Of a stretch of 64,000 bases of DNA, positions 1-8,950 are shown piece after piece. This DNA is from Mesobacillus jeotgali (GTDB lineage: Bacteria; Bacillota; Bacilli; Bacillales; Cytobacillaceae). A model generated the notes under the pieces. It had not been told where the DNA came from. It was given only the letters and a program-made list of their open reading frames with translations, and did no database searches. Location of the stretch: positions 124,001 to 188,000 of the forward strand of contig NZ_FVZC01000009.1 in NCBI RefSeq assembly GCF_900166585.1. The letters are read 5' to 3'. Positions within the stretch are counted from its first letter, which is position 1, and every line of letters begins with the position of its first letter. The translations under genes were made by a program, and so were the position numbers.

Positions 1-1064
1 ACAGAAGCCAGTGCTATTCCCAGGTCATTGACGATACCTTGAGAAGTCTCGGGAAGGAATTCTCCGATAATTTTTGTGAAGCCGGAATCTCCAAGGTAGA
101 AAAAGGCGGCAATTGGAATTACTGCACCAAAAACCTTGAATCCAAATTGGAATCCTTCAATGAGGTAGCCGGTCGTTTTTTCAAGTCCTTTGTTCTTGTG
201 GGCTGCGAGAGAAATGAGGAGAAGAATGAAAATTGAAGTTCCGCCAACCAGCGCTGTAGCGTCGCCGCCTTGCAAATTGAGAATGGACATTGCTGCAACA
301 TCCGCAGCGAACAATACTGGTATGAGGAGGGCGAAAAGTTTCTTTGTTCCAGCTGTCAGCAGGCTCGGATCACTTGTTTTAGTTAACTCAACTTCAAGTG
401 AACTGCTGCTTTTTAATTTCCCATTTTTCATATCTCTTTTTAAAAAATAGAAAGCCGTGACTGTGGTGACAACACCCATCACTATTACCAGAGGGATACT
501 GGCCTGGACGACCGAACTGACTGGGATATCGGCTGCATCTGCTGTAAGCTTTGGAGCTGCCTGGATGATAAAATCGCCTGAAAGGGCAATTCCATGTCCA
601 AAGAGGTTCATTGCGACCGCCACTCCCAGGGCAGGAAGCCCGACTCTTACTGCAACCGGCAAAAGGACGGCCCCCATCAAAGCGACAGCTGGCGAAGGCC
701 AGAAAAACCATGAAATGATCATCATGACGATTCCAATCGTCCAATAAGCCAAGGCAGGTGTCTTAATAAGCCTGGCAAACGGGGAGATCATCGCATCGTT
801 GATTCCTGTCACTGTCAGAGTCCTGCTCATCGCGACAATTATGGAAATCACAAGAATAGTAGGCAATAACTCGGTGATGGCGTATATGAAACTATTGAAT
901 ACACTGCTGACTGAACCACTGAGTGAGCCAGTCGCAACAATCGCCAATAAAAATATCCCGATGATTGATACAAGTGATGTATCTCTTTTCTTGACCATAA
1001 ACCCGATGATCAAGAAAATAAATAAAACATATATCCAATGAAGTGCCGTTAACTCTAAAACCAT
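1..1064 (-). CDS. yhfA: YhfA-like permease, 3' end outside window (partial)
   Basis: Reading the minus strand from ATG at 1064, preceded by AAGGGGGAA, gives about 354 codons without a stop to the window edge. The product is very hydrophobic with roughly eight or more membrane segments. Stretches such as FNSFIYAITELLPTILVIS, WFFWPSPAVALMGAVLLPV and NLFGHGIALSGDF resemble the B. subtilis YhfA family, a GntP/CitMHS-like group of putative organic-anion or gluconate-type transporters. The family name is from memory of YhfA; the substrate cannot be read from sequence. It is divergent from the lia genes with about 290 bp between. The C-terminus is missing. Confidence 0.65.
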   Translation of the reverse strand, partial: MVLELTALHWIYVLFIFLIIGFMVKKRDTSLVSIIGIFLLAIVATGSLSGSVSSVFNSFIYAITELLPTILVISIIVAMSRTLTVTGINDAMISPFARLIKTPALAYWTIGIVMMIISWFFWPSPAVALMGAVLLPVAVRVGLPALGVAVAMNLFGHGIALSGDFIIQAAPKLTADAADIPVSSVVQASIPLVIVMGVVTTVTAFYFLKRDMKNGKLKSSSSLEVELTKTSDPSLLTAGTKKLFALLIPVLFAADVAAMSILNLQGGDATALVGGTSIFILLLISLAAHKNKGLEKTTGYLIEGFQFGFKVFGAVIPIAAFFYLGDSGFTKIIGEFLPETSQGIVNDLGIALAS

Positions 1065-1356
1065 TGAGTATTTCCCCCTTCTTTATACTTGCTAGCCAAT
1101 AGCTTTAAATAGGCAAATTCCCTAATTAAGTAATACAGAATATGATGGAAGATAAAAGGTGTGAGCAGGATTGGTAAAATTTTTATCAGTCCCGGGACGG
1201 AGGGAGAAAGCTTCCCTGGAGGGGCGGAAAAAGCTGGCCGTTCCCTTAAAATCTAGACAACGGGTAAGTTTACTAGTGAAAGAGAATGTAAATAAAGGGA
1301 TTTTTTTATCCGAAAAAGAATTAGAGAGTAGGAAAGCAGGAAAGAAGGGGAAAGTG

Positions 1357-2127
1357 TTGCGAACTCGATCCGTGAATCAAATAGCTGTTGCTATCATTCT
1401 GGCAGGTCTTGGGATCATTTTATTACTTGTCAACCTGGGAGTCATTTCTTGGGAAATAAAGGAGCTTTTTGTCGTAACATATCCTTTTTTGCTATTGATG
1501 TATGGATTAGTAACCTTGTTGAAGAAGCAGTTTGGCTGGGGATTGTTCATCGGGGTTTTTTCTTCACTATTAGTCATGGACCGTTTTGACGTCATGGCCT
1601 TCCGATTTCTTGATGTGTGGAAGCTGTGGCCGCTTTTGCTGATTTATGTTGGAGTAACCATCTTAACCGGGAAGCGGAAGATAAACGTGATCTATCAACC
1701 AGACCAGACATCCGGAAAACAGGAGGAGAGGTTTCCGGAGTCAAACGGAAATTCCATGAGGAAAATCAGAGGGGCATCAATTGGCAAGGTGACATTTAAA
1801 GAGCAAAATTGGGCAGTTGAACCGATGGATTTATACAATATGGTTGGCGAATACTTTATTGATTTCAGTAAAGGATTCATTCCCGACAGAGAAACGCCAA
1901 TAAGGGTAAGAGGCTGGGTGGGTGAGGTCAAAATGCTCATTCCGGAGGGAGTCCCTGTAAAAGTCAATGCTGTTATCGGAGTCGGGGAAGTAAAGCTGTT
2001 TGATTATGCTCAGGAACAAATCAAACATGTGATAGCTTATAAATCCGATGATTATGATGCAGCAGTCAGGAAACTGAACATCACAATCGAATTGAAAATC
2101 GGTTCAGTCAGAGTCGACCGGGTGTAG
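1357..2127 (+). CDS. liaF: LiaF-like membrane regulator of cell-envelope stress response
   Basis: 256 residues from TTG 1357, about the length of B. subtilis LiaF (241). The N-terminal part has about four membrane helices (residues 8-110, e.g. AIILAGLGIILLLVNLGVIS), and the C-terminal half is a soluble beta-rich domain as in LiaF/VraT. In the family, LiaF holds the LiaS kinase inactive until envelope stress. The reading frame is open upstream to a TTG at 1171, but that extension is basic and unlike LiaF. AAGGGG at 1345-1350 sits six bases before TTG 1357, so I start there; GTG 1354 is the alternative. First gene of liaF-liaS-liaR; no liaI, liaH or liaG is adjacent. Confidence 0.82.
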   Translation: MRTRSVNQIAVAIILAGLGIILLLVNLGVISWEIKELFVVTYPFLLLMYGLVTLLKKQFGWGLFIGVFSSLLVMDRFDVMAFRFLDVWKLWPLLLIYVGVTILTGKRKINVIYQPDQTSGKQEERFPESNGNSMRKIRGASIGKVTFKEQNWAVEPMDLYNMVGEYFIDFSKGFIPDRETPIRVRGWVGEVKMLIPEGVPVKVNAVIGVGEVKLFDYAQEQIKHVIAYKSDDYDAAVRKLNITIELKIGSVRVDRV

Positions 2128-2139
2128 GGGGGAGAAAAA

Positions 2140-3195
2140 TTGACTAGTATCCGCTTATGGTTCATCCAAACTTTCTTGATGATGGCGTTCATCACTTCCC
2201 TCATAATCTTCATCGGCCTGCAGATTTTTTTATCCGTTGTGCCTGACAGCGGTCTTTCGACTTCGATGACTTTCTGGTTTTGGCTGTATAGCTTTGGAAT
2301 CATGGCGGCCGTGGGCTTCTACTTCAGTCTGCGGGGGAGCTATACAATCAAAGGACGTCTCAGCGACATATTATTATTGATCGCTACATTGCGCAGAGGG
2401 AAATTCACAGAAAGAATCATTACCGATGAAAGGGATGAAATCGGTTTGATTTCCGAGGAACTCAATCAGCTGTCTGAGTACCTTCAGGAACAGGTCCATT
2501 CCCTCCAAAAGCTGGCCGAAGAAAAAACAGAGCTATCCAGGACAGCAAAATCAGCAGCAATCATGGAGGAAAGACAGCGGCTTGCAAGGGATTTGCATGA
2601 TGTTGTCAGCCAGCAGTTATTCGCCCTCAGCATGATGTCATCTGCTTCTCTAAGATGGTTTGACCAGGAGCCTGAAAAAGCCAGGAAGCAACTTGAACAG
2701 ATATCTGAAATAGCAGGCAAGGCCCAGGGGGAAATGCGGGCGCTCCTTTTGCATCTGAGGCCTGTCCAGTTAAGCGGGGAGAGTCTGTGCATAGGAATCG
2801 TAAAGCTTATTCAGGAATTGAAGCAAAAAACTGGCCTTGCATTTGAGGCAAGTATTGATGAAATCGAAAATATTTCACAGGCAGCCGAAGAACATATTTT
2901 TAGGATCGTCCAGGAAGCATTGTCAAACATACTGAGGCATGCAGATGCGACAAAAGTAAAGGTACTGCTAACGGAAGAGAACCAAACGATTCATCTTTAT
3001 ATCGGTGACGATGGAAAAGGCTTTGATATTCATGAAGGAAAGATGGCATCTTACGGATTGAAAACAATGCGGGAGCGTTGCGAACAAATCGGCGGTACCT
3101 ATAATATCCGGTCAAAAGAAAAAGAAGGCACCTATATAGAAATTAGGATACCCGCCATTAGGAGGGAAGAACAGTGGGGGAAATCATCAGAGTAG
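2140..3195 (+). CDS. liaS: LiaS-type sensor histidine kinase
   Basis: 351 residues from TTG 2140 with GGGGGGAGAAAAA just upstream. Two membrane helices (about 8-31 and 43-63) with a very short extracellular loop, an intramembrane-sensing layout, are followed by a HAMP region (about 64-120). A HisKA_3 motif, RLARDLHDVVSQQ, has the phosphoacceptor His153. A HATPase domain follows with VQEALSNILRHADA and GDDGKGFD. By family it autophosphorylates and passes phosphate to LiaR in response to lipid II-interfering antibiotics. It lies 12 bp after liaF and overlaps liaR by 22 bp, so expression is likely coupled. Confidence 0.9.
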   Translation: MTSIRLWFIQTFLMMAFITSLIIFIGLQIFLSVVPDSGLSTSMTFWFWLYSFGIMAAVGFYFSLRGSYTIKGRLSDILLLIATLRRGKFTERIITDERDEIGLISEELNQLSEYLQEQVHSLQKLAEEKTELSRTAKSAAIMEERQRLARDLHDVVSQQLFALSMMSSASLRWFDQEPEKARKQLEQISEIAGKAQGEMRALLLHLRPVQLSGESLCIGIVKLIQELKQKTGLAFEASIDEIENISQAAEEHIFRIVQEALSNILRHADATKVKVLLTEENQTIHLYIGDDGKGFDIHEGKMASYGLKTMRERCEQIGGTYNIRSKEKEGTYIEIRIPAIRREEQWGKSSE

Positions 3196-3818
3196 CAGTG
3201 GTAGATGATCATGAAATGGTGAGGAAAGGCATCCTTTCCTATCTGGAAACCGAACCGGGGATTGAGATCGTCGGGGAGGCAGACAGCGGAGTAAAGGCAG
3301 TTTCACTTGTTAAGGAAACGAAGCCAGACGTAGTTCTCATGGACCTTTTAATGGAGAATGGCACCGGAATTGAAGCGACAAGGGAGATACTGGGTTTTTA
3401 TCCCGAATGCAAAATCATTATCATTACAAGCTTTTACGATGATGATCAGGTTTTTCCGGCAATTGAGGCAGGTGCTTTCAGTTATATGCTAAAAACAGCA
3501 ACTGCATCAGAAGTCATCCAGGCGATTGAAAAAGCGGCCAGAGGAGAAACAGTAATCGAGCCAAAGGTTGCCAATAAAATGATGAGAAGGCTAAGGCCGC
3601 AAGAACGCAAAGCACATGATGAACTGACAGAACGGGAACTCGATGTACTTATGTGCATTGGAGAAGGTATGACAAACCAGCAAATCAGTCAAGAATTATT
3701 CATCGGAGTCAAAACGGTCAAGACACATGTGTCCAACATACTCGGAAAACTTGGACTATCAGACCGAACCCAGGCTGCAGTATACGCAAACCGGAATGGC
3801 CTGATAAAGATGCCGTGA
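3174..3818 (+). CDS. liaR: LiaR-type response regulator (NarL/FixJ family)
   Basis: 214 residues from GTG 3174 with AGGAGGGAAGAACA before it. The receiver domain (1-120) has the acidic pocket Asp11/Asp12 and the likely phosphorylation site Asp57 in VVLMDLL. The C-terminal LuxR-type helix-turn-helix (about 150-210) begins LTERELDVL and includes QISQELFIGVKTVKTHVSNI. Partner of the overlapping liaS kinase. In B. subtilis LiaR activates liaIH; those target genes are not in this window, so its targets here must lie elsewhere. A bidirectional terminator follows. Confidence 0.92.
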   Translation: MGEIIRVAVVDDHEMVRKGILSYLETEPGIEIVGEADSGVKAVSLVKETKPDVVLMDLLMENGTGIEATREILGFYPECKIIIITSFYDDDQVFPAIEAGAFSYMLKTATASEVIQAIEKAARGETVIEPKVANKMMRRLRPQERKAHDELTERELDVLMCIGEGMTNQQISQELFIGVKTVKTHVSNILGKLGLSDRTQAAVYANRNGLIKMP

Positions 3819-3823
3819 AAAAA

Positions 3824-3863
3824 GAATGGGAGTGGGCCATTATAGGCCACTCCCAATTATTAT
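3824..3863. terminator. Bidirectional terminator between liaR and hmoB
   Basis: Near-perfect inverted repeat TGGGAGTGGGCC / GGCCACTCCCA with a short ATTATA loop, an A-run on the left and a T-rich tract on the right. It can therefore stop both the lia transcript and the convergent hmoB transcript. Confidence 0.8.
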
Positions 3864-4366
3864 TTTTCTATATAATACTTGGATACATAAGATGCGCTTT
3901 CAAAGATATTAGGTCTTGCGCCATCGATGCCAGCTTCTGTACCTCGGTTTTTATGTGTAGTTTGATAGGCTTTCGATTTTTGCCAGTTTTCAAATGCACT
4001 CTCATTTTCCCAGATGGTTAGAATGATATAGGTGTTTGAACTTAAAGGCCGTAGGACACGGATGGCGACAAACCCTGGTTCTTTCTCAATAAGCCTTGGC
4101 CGGTTAAGGAAACGGTCCTCGAAAAGCGGGCGCCCTTCATCCGTTACCGGGATATTGTTAAAGACCGCAAAGCCTTCATGGCCGAGTGTTCCGGCTGAAT
4201 CAATCACTTCATATTTCCTTGGGGAACTGAATAAGGTTTTCCCGCCAGTCTCATGAACAAGGATAGATGATTCGTTATTGTTCATCAATACCATGCTTTC
4301 ATTCTGGTGCTTTTCTTTTAATTTCAGCAGAAAATCTGCCGTTCCAGATGTAATGAACAAATTCAT
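3860..4366 (-). CDS. hmoB: Heme-degrading monooxygenase HmoB
   Basis: 168 residues, start ATG 4366 after AAAGGGGGC. It matches B. subtilis HmoB (YhgC) in length and plan: a divergent N-terminal half followed by an ABM-type ferredoxin-like domain (about 65-165) with NRPRLIEKEPGFVAIRVLRP, IILTIWENESAFENWQKS and a His in KAYQTTHKN. By family it opens heme oxidatively to release iron. It sits beside hemE-hemH-hemY on the opposite strand, as in B. subtilis, so synthesis and breakdown of heme are neighbours. No clear Fur box was identified. Confidence 0.85.
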   Translation of the reverse strand: MNLFITSGTADFLLKLKEKHQNESMVLMNNNESSILVHETGGKTLFSSPRKYEVIDSAGTLGHEGFAVFNNIPVTDEGRPLFEDRFLNRPRLIEKEPGFVAIRVLRPLSSNTYIILTIWENESAFENWQKSKAYQTTHKNRGTEAGIDGARPNIFESASYVSKYYIEK

Positions 4367-4653
4367 TTTTTTTGCCCCCTTTATTAAAATAAGTTTTTTC
4401 CTCTATTAAAATGATATTCATGCCATAAACTATTTTCCCTTTTTAAGAGTGGATAAAAACAAAAAAACGTCAAATTTTCAACAATTTAAAGCGTTTCCTA
4501 TGAAATAGGGCCATAAAAGCGATATAGTGTAGATAGTTTGTTTTACTATGGGTATTAGAATACCGATTTCCATTCAGAAAATAGAAGTTTTTTATTTCAA
4601 TCCTTTTATATTACAATGGATTACAGACATTACTGAAAGGTGGACCACACTTA

Positions 4654-5700
4654 ATGAGCAAGATAATCAATGAAACTTTTTTAAAAGCGGCAAGAGGGGA
4701 AAAGACGGATCATGTACCTGTATGGTATATGAGGCAAGCGGGTCGGTCCCAGCCTGAATATAGAGCGATCAAGGAAAAATATTCACTCTTTGAAATTACT
4801 CATCAGCCAGAGCTTTGCGCATACGTCACAAGATTGCCGGTTGAGCAGTATGGTGTTGACGCGGCAATCCTATACAAAGATATCATGACTCCGCTGCCAG
4901 CTATGGGAGTTGACGTCGAAATTAAATCAGGCATTGGGCCAGTTATTGAAAATCCAATAAAATCCCTGTCAGATGTAGAAAAGCTGGGGATGATCAATCC
5001 GGAATCGGACGTACCGTATGTACTTGATACGATCAAGCTTCTTACTGAAGAGCAGCTTTCCGTGCCGTTAATCGGATTCTCCGGAGCACCGTTCACACTC
5101 GCGAGCTATATGATTGAAGGCGGCCCTTCAAAAAACTATAACAAGACAAAAGCTTTCATGTATGCACAGCCGGAAGCGTGGTTCGCGCTGATGGACAAGC
5201 TTGGCGACATGGTGATTACATATGTTAAATCACAAATCAAGGCTGGAGCAAAAGCAATCCAGATTTTTGATTCGTGGGTCGGCGCATTGAATGTCCAGGA
5301 TTACCGTACCTTCATCAAACCAGTTATGAACAGGATTTTTTCAGAGCTGAAAAAAGAGAATGTCCCGTTAATCATGTTTGGTGTTGGAGCAAGCCACCTT
5401 GCACTTGAATGGCATGACCTTCCGCTCGATGTAGTAGGACTGGATTGGCGTCTGCAGGTAAGTGAAGCACGGGAGCTAGGTATCAAGAAGACTGTCATGG
5501 GAAATCTTGACCCGGCTATCCTGCTTGCACCTTGGGAGGTAATTGAAGAAAGGGCGAAAGCGATTCTTGATCAGGGAATGGCACAGCCCGGGTACATTTT
5601 TAACCTTGGACATGGCGTATTCCCATCCGTTAATCCAGAAACACTGAAAAGGCTGACAGCTTTTATCCATGAGTACTCTGCTTCAAAGATGGGCAAATAG
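4654..5700 (+). CDS. hemE: Uroporphyrinogen-III decarboxylase HemE
   Basis: 348 residues from ATG 4654 with AAGGTGG upstream. The N-terminal signature [15 protein letters not shown] and the later [17 protein letters not shown] are diagnostic. The enzyme decarboxylates the four acetate side chains of uroporphyrinogen III to give coproporphyrinogen III in the cytoplasm. First gene of hemE-hemH-hemY; 90 bp separate it from hemH and no strong terminator intervenes, so an operon is likely. The upstream 287 bp (4367-4653) hold no gene; I saw no convincing regulatory box there. Confidence 0.97.
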   Translation: MSKIINETFLKAARGEKTDHVPVWYMRQAGRSQPEYRAIKEKYSLFEITHQPELCAYVTRLPVEQYGVDAAILYKDIMTPLPAMGVDVEIKSGIGPVIENPIKSLSDVEKLGMINPESDVPYVLDTIKLLTEEQLSVPLIGFSGAPFTLASYMIEGGPSKNYNKTKAFMYAQPEAWFALMDKLGDMVITYVKSQIKAGAKAIQIFDSWVGALNVQDYRTFIKPVMNRIFSELKKENVPLIMFGVGASHLALEWHDLPLDVVGLDWRLQVSEARELGIKKTVMGNLDPAILLAPWEVIEERAKAILDQGMAQPGYIFNLGHGVFPSVNPETLKRLTAFIHEYSASKMGK

Positions 5701-5790
5701 TCTCTTTTCTGTTTCAGAGCATTACATTTGGTAAATTCGTAATGTTTTTGGCAGAATATAAGCTTAGAGACACGAAAAAGAGGTGCAATC

Positions 5791-6729
5791 ATGACAAAGA
5801 AGAAAATGGGCCTGCTTGTGATGGCATACGGCACACCATACAAAGAAGAAGATATAGAACGATATTATACACATATCCGCCACGGGCGAACGCCGTCACC
5901 GGAAATGCTTGATGACCTGAGACAGCGTTACGAAGCGATTGGCGGGATTTCTCCGCTGGCGAAAATCACGGTCGAGCAAGGAGAAAAACTGGAACATCAT
6001 TTGAACAGCATCCAGGATGAAATTGAATTCAAAATGTATCTTGGCTTGAAGCATATCGAGCCTTTTATCGAGGACGCTGTAAATCAAATGCATGAAGATG
6101 GAATTGAAGAGGCGGTCAGCATTGTGCTCGCACCGCATTTTTCAACATTCAGCGTGAAATCTTACAACGGACGTGCCAAGGAAGAAGCAGCAAAGCTTGG
6201 CGGACCTGAAATTGTATCGGTGGAAAGCTGGTATGATGAGCCAAAATTCATTTCATACTGGTCTGACCGTGTCGCAAAAACATTTGCAAATATGACTGCT
6301 GAAGAAAGGGAAAAGGCGGTTTTGATTGTTTCAGCGCATAGTCTGCCGGAAAAAATTCTTCAGATGGGGGATCCTTATCCTGAACAATTGAAGGAAACTG
6401 CTGATTTGATTGCCACAAAGGCAAAGGTTGAGAATTATGCGGTCGGCTGGCAAAGTGCAGGAAATACACCGGAGCCCTGGCTTGGACCAGATGTCCAGGA
6501 TTTGACAAGGGATCTGTATGAAAAGCATGGCTACAAAGCATATGTATATGTTCCAGCCGGGTTCGTTTCCGACCATCTTGAAGTACTATATGATAATGAT
6601 TATGAATGCAGGATCGTGACGGATGAAATCGGGGCCAGCTATTATCGACCGGAAATGCCGAATGCCCAGCCGGAATTCATTGACGCAGTGGCAGATGTCA
6701 TTTTAAAGAAGCTGTCCACTTCACGCTAA
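5791..6729 (+). CDS. hemH: Coproporphyrin ferrochelatase HemH (CpfC)
   Basis: 312 residues from ATG 5791 with AGAGGTG upstream. It has the ferrochelatase features [10 protein letters not shown] (the metal-binding His), [18 protein letters not shown] and [17 protein letters not shown]. In Firmicutes this enzyme inserts iron into coproporphyrin III rather than protoporphyrin IX. Its partner HemY lies 25 bp downstream; the third enzyme, HemQ, is not in this window. Confidence 0.96.
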   Translation: MTKKKMGLLVMAYGTPYKEEDIERYYTHIRHGRTPSPEMLDDLRQRYEAIGGISPLAKITVEQGEKLEHHLNSIQDEIEFKMYLGLKHIEPFIEDAVNQMHEDGIEEAVSIVLAPHFSTFSVKSYNGRAKEEAAKLGGPEIVSVESWYDEPKFISYWSDRVAKTFANMTAEEREKAVLIVSAHSLPEKILQMGDPYPEQLKETADLIATKAKVENYAVGWQSAGNTPEPWLGPDVQDLTRDLYEKHGYKAYVYVPAGFVSDHLEVLYDNDYECRIVTDEIGASYYRPEMPNAQPEFIDAVADVILKKLSTSR

Positions 6730-6754
6730 AACTAGTAAAAGAAGGCGATTTACC

Positions 6755-8176
6755 GTGACAGAAAAAAAGAGAGTTGTAATTATAGGAGGAGGCATCACTG
6801 GTTTGGCGGCTGCATATTACTTGCAAAAGCGCGCCCGGGAGAATCAGCTTCCTCTCGAAGTAAAACTGGTTGAAGCCTCCCACCGTGTTGGCGGGAAAAT
6901 GCAGACCTATGTAAAAGATGGTTTTGTGATCGAAAGAGGACCAGATTCTTTTCTTGAAAGAAAGGAAAGTGCAGGACGTCTGGCCAGGGAAGTAGGCTTA
7001 GGGGATAAACTAGTCAATAACAGCACGGGGAAATCGTATGTGCTCGTAAAGGACAAGCTTCATCCCATACCCGGCGGAGCAGTGATGGGAATCCCTACTC
7101 AAATCGGTCCGTTCGTTACTACAGGTTTATTTTCGTGGCCAGGGAAATTCCGGGCTGCAGGTGACTTTATTATGCCGCCTTCAAAGATTGATGGTGACCA
7201 GTCGCTTGGCGAGTTTTTCCGCCGCAGATTAGGTGATGAAGTGGTTGAAAATTTGATTGAACCCTTACTTTCAGGAATTTATGCCGGAGATATTGATAAC
7301 ATGAGTTTATTATCCACCTTTCCGCAATTCTATCAGGTGGAGCAGAAATACGGCAGCTTGATTCTCGGTACAAAGAAAACGACACCAGCCCCGAAAAAAC
7401 AGCCTGCCGAGGCAGGACAGGCTAAGAAAAAGGGGATGTTCCTGACAGTGACGACTGGACTCCAGTCATTTGTTGATGCGATTGAGTCTAAGCTTGAACC
7501 TGGTTCCGTTATTAAGGGAATCAGGGTCGATAAAGTGAGCAGACAGGAAAATGCTTATCGTTTAAAGCTGAGCAGCGGCGAAACCCTTGATGCAGACAGC
7601 ATCCTTTTTGCGGCCCCGCATGAAGCTGCCTTGCATATGTTCTCCGATCATGAACATATCTTTGACCCATTTCGTGACATGCCTTCGACTTCGGTTGCAA
7701 CGGTCGCGATGGCGTTCCCGGAAAGTGTCATAAAGGAAGATATCGATGGCACGGGCTTCGTTGTATCAAGGAATGGTGATTACACCATTACCGCCTGCAC
7801 TTGGACTCACAAAAAGTGGCCACATACAACTCCTGAGGGGAAGGTTCTGCTCCGTCTTTATGTTGGCAGGCCAGGGGATGAAGCAATTGTGGAACTTTCA
7901 GATGATGAAATTGTTAAAATAGCATTGGAAGATTTGAATAAAACGATGGATATTCAGGCGCAGCCAGATTTTGCGGTCGTTTCCCGCTGGAAGGAAGCCA
8001 TGCCGCAGTATACTGTGGGGCATAAGCAAAGGGTTTCCAAATTGAAAAATGACCTTACAGATGAACTTCCTGGTGTTTTTGTGGGAGGAAGCTCCTTTGA
8101 AGGAGTAGGCCTTCCCGACTGCATAGATCAGGGGGAAGCCGCGGTCGAAAAAATCCTTGGATATTTGCAGTTTTAA
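6755..8176 (+). CDS. hemY: Coproporphyrinogen III oxidase HemY (CgoX), FAD-dependent
   Basis: 473 residues from GTG 6755 with AAGGCGAT before it. The N-terminal FAD-binding Rossmann motif is IIGGGITGLAAAYYL; the C-terminus closes the FAD site with FVGGSSFEGVGLPDCIDQG. In Bacillaceae it oxidises coproporphyrinogen III to coproporphyrin III. A Lys/Pro-rich insertion (KTTPAPKKQPAEAGQAKKK, around residue 210) looks like a surface loop. Last gene of the hem operon, followed by a terminator. Confidence 0.95.
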   Translation: MTEKKRVVIIGGGITGLAAAYYLQKRARENQLPLEVKLVEASHRVGGKMQTYVKDGFVIERGPDSFLERKESAGRLAREVGLGDKLVNNSTGKSYVLVKDKLHPIPGGAVMGIPTQIGPFVTTGLFSWPGKFRAAGDFIMPPSKIDGDQSLGEFFRRRLGDEVVENLIEPLLSGIYAGDIDNMSLLSTFPQFYQVEQKYGSLILGTKKTTPAPKKQPAEAGQAKKKGMFLTVTTGLQSFVDAIESKLEPGSVIKGIRVDKVSRQENAYRLKLSSGETLDADSILFAAPHEAALHMFSDHEHIFDPFRDMPSTSVATVAMAFPESVIKEDIDGTGFVVSRNGDYTITACTWTHKKWPHTTPEGKVLLRLYVGRPGDEAIVELSDDEIVKIALEDLNKTMDIQAQPDFAVVSRWKEAMPQYTVGHKQRVSKLKNDLTDELPGVFVGGSSFEGVGLPDCIDQGEAAVEKILGYLQF

Positions 8177-8181
8177 CCGAT

Positions 8182-8210
8182 AAAAAACCCTTTCCTAAGG
8201 GTTTTTTATT
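8182..8210 (+). terminator. Terminator after hemEHY
   Basis: Inverted repeat AAAAAACCCTT / AAGGGTTTTTT with a four-base loop and a T tract, six bases past the hemY stop codon. Confidence 0.8.
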
Positions 8211-8257
8211 TTACATACTTGCCATAGTGTAAAAGATGTGATAAATTATTTTTTGAC

Positions 8258-8288
8258 GAAATGACTGTTTTTCTCATTCGGTCATTTC
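8258..8288. promoter_or_regulatory. TetR-type operator upstream of yhgD (site 1)
   Basis: Perfect eight-base inverted repeat GAAATGAC / GTCATTTC with 15 bases between, ending 14 bp before the yhgD start codon. The core TGACT-N13-GGTCA has the same geometry as a second site before yhgE. Likely bound by the adjacent YhgD repressor (autoregulation, inferred). Confidence 0.65.
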
Positions 8289-8302
8289 ATGGAGGTGTTA
8301 TC

Positions 8303-8875
8303 ATGGCAATCGACCGGAGGCAGCAGATCATTGATGCGGCCAACAACTCTTTTTCTCTTTACGGCTATAAGGCAACGACGATTGATCAAGTCGCAAAGTT
8401 GGCGAATGTAGGGAAAGGGACAATTTATACTTTCTTCAAAAATAAAGAACAGCTTTTCGATGAAATTATTAACGGTCTTCTCAGAGAAATGGGAGAGGTC
8501 GCAAATGAGGCTGTGAATCCAGCAGATTCTTTTTACGAAAATGTTCATAGAGCATTATATCGACTGCTGGAGTTTCGTAAAAAACATCAGCTGACGATCA
8601 AACTTTCCCAGGAAGCACGGGATATTGGGACCCCTGCTGTTTTGGAGGTCATGGATAAGCTTGAATCTGCCATCCTCGGTTTCATTAAGGATAAGGTCAT
8701 CCAGGCAATCCAAAAGGGCGAAATAAAGGAATGTGACCCGGAAATCACCGCTTTTATCATGATGAAGCTTTATATCGCACTGATTTTTGAATGGGAAAAG
8801 AAAAACAAGCCGCTGGAAAAAACGCAAATTTCAGAGCTGTTTGAGTTCTATATTTTCAAAGGATTGTCTCATTAG
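8303..8875 (+). CDS. yhgD: TetR/AcrR family repressor YhgD
   Basis: 190 residues from ATG 8303, chosen because GGAGGTGTTATC precedes it; the open frame upstream to 8261 runs through the operator. The N-terminal helix-turn-helix (about 1-55) includes IDQVAKLANVGKGTIYTFFKNKEQLF. The C-terminal ligand domain resembles the AcrR/FadR-like subgroup. In B. subtilis yhgD sits beside yhgE, as here. Two matching operator sites before yhgD and before yhgE suggest it represses both genes; the inducer is unknown. Confidence 0.85.
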   Translation: MAIDRRQQIIDAANNSFSLYGYKATTIDQVAKLANVGKGTIYTFFKNKEQLFDEIINGLLREMGEVANEAVNPADSFYENVHRALYRLLEFRKKHQLTIKLSQEARDIGTPAVLEVMDKLESAILGFIKDKVIQAIQKGEIKECDPEITAFIMMKLYIALIFEWEKKNKPLEKTQISELFEFYIFKGLSH

Positions 8876-8899
8876 GAGGTAGTCCTTATTTTCAGGACA

Positions 8900-8930
8900 A
8901 AATTGACCAAATGAATAAATCGGTCATTTA
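8900..8930. promoter_or_regulatory. TetR-type operator upstream of yhgE (site 2)
   Basis: TGACC (8904-8908) and GGTCA (8922-8926) form an inverted repeat with a 13-base spacer. On the reverse strand it matches site 1 over about 30 bases: AAATGACCGATTTATTCATT compared with AAATGACTGTTTTTCTCATT. It lies 20 bp before the yhgE start. Confidence 0.65.
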
Positions 8931-8950
8931 TTTTATCTAGGAGGATAAAG

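Noticed and set aside
1171..1356. N-terminal extension of LiaF
   Set aside because: The 62-residue extension is basic, lacks a membrane helix and has a poor ribosome site, whereas TTG 1357 has AAGGGG at good spacing and gives normal LiaF length.
4480..4500. CcpA cre-like site (TTTAAAGCGTTTCCTA) upstream of hemE
   Set aside because: It misses at least three invariant positions of the cre consensus and lies far from the start codon.
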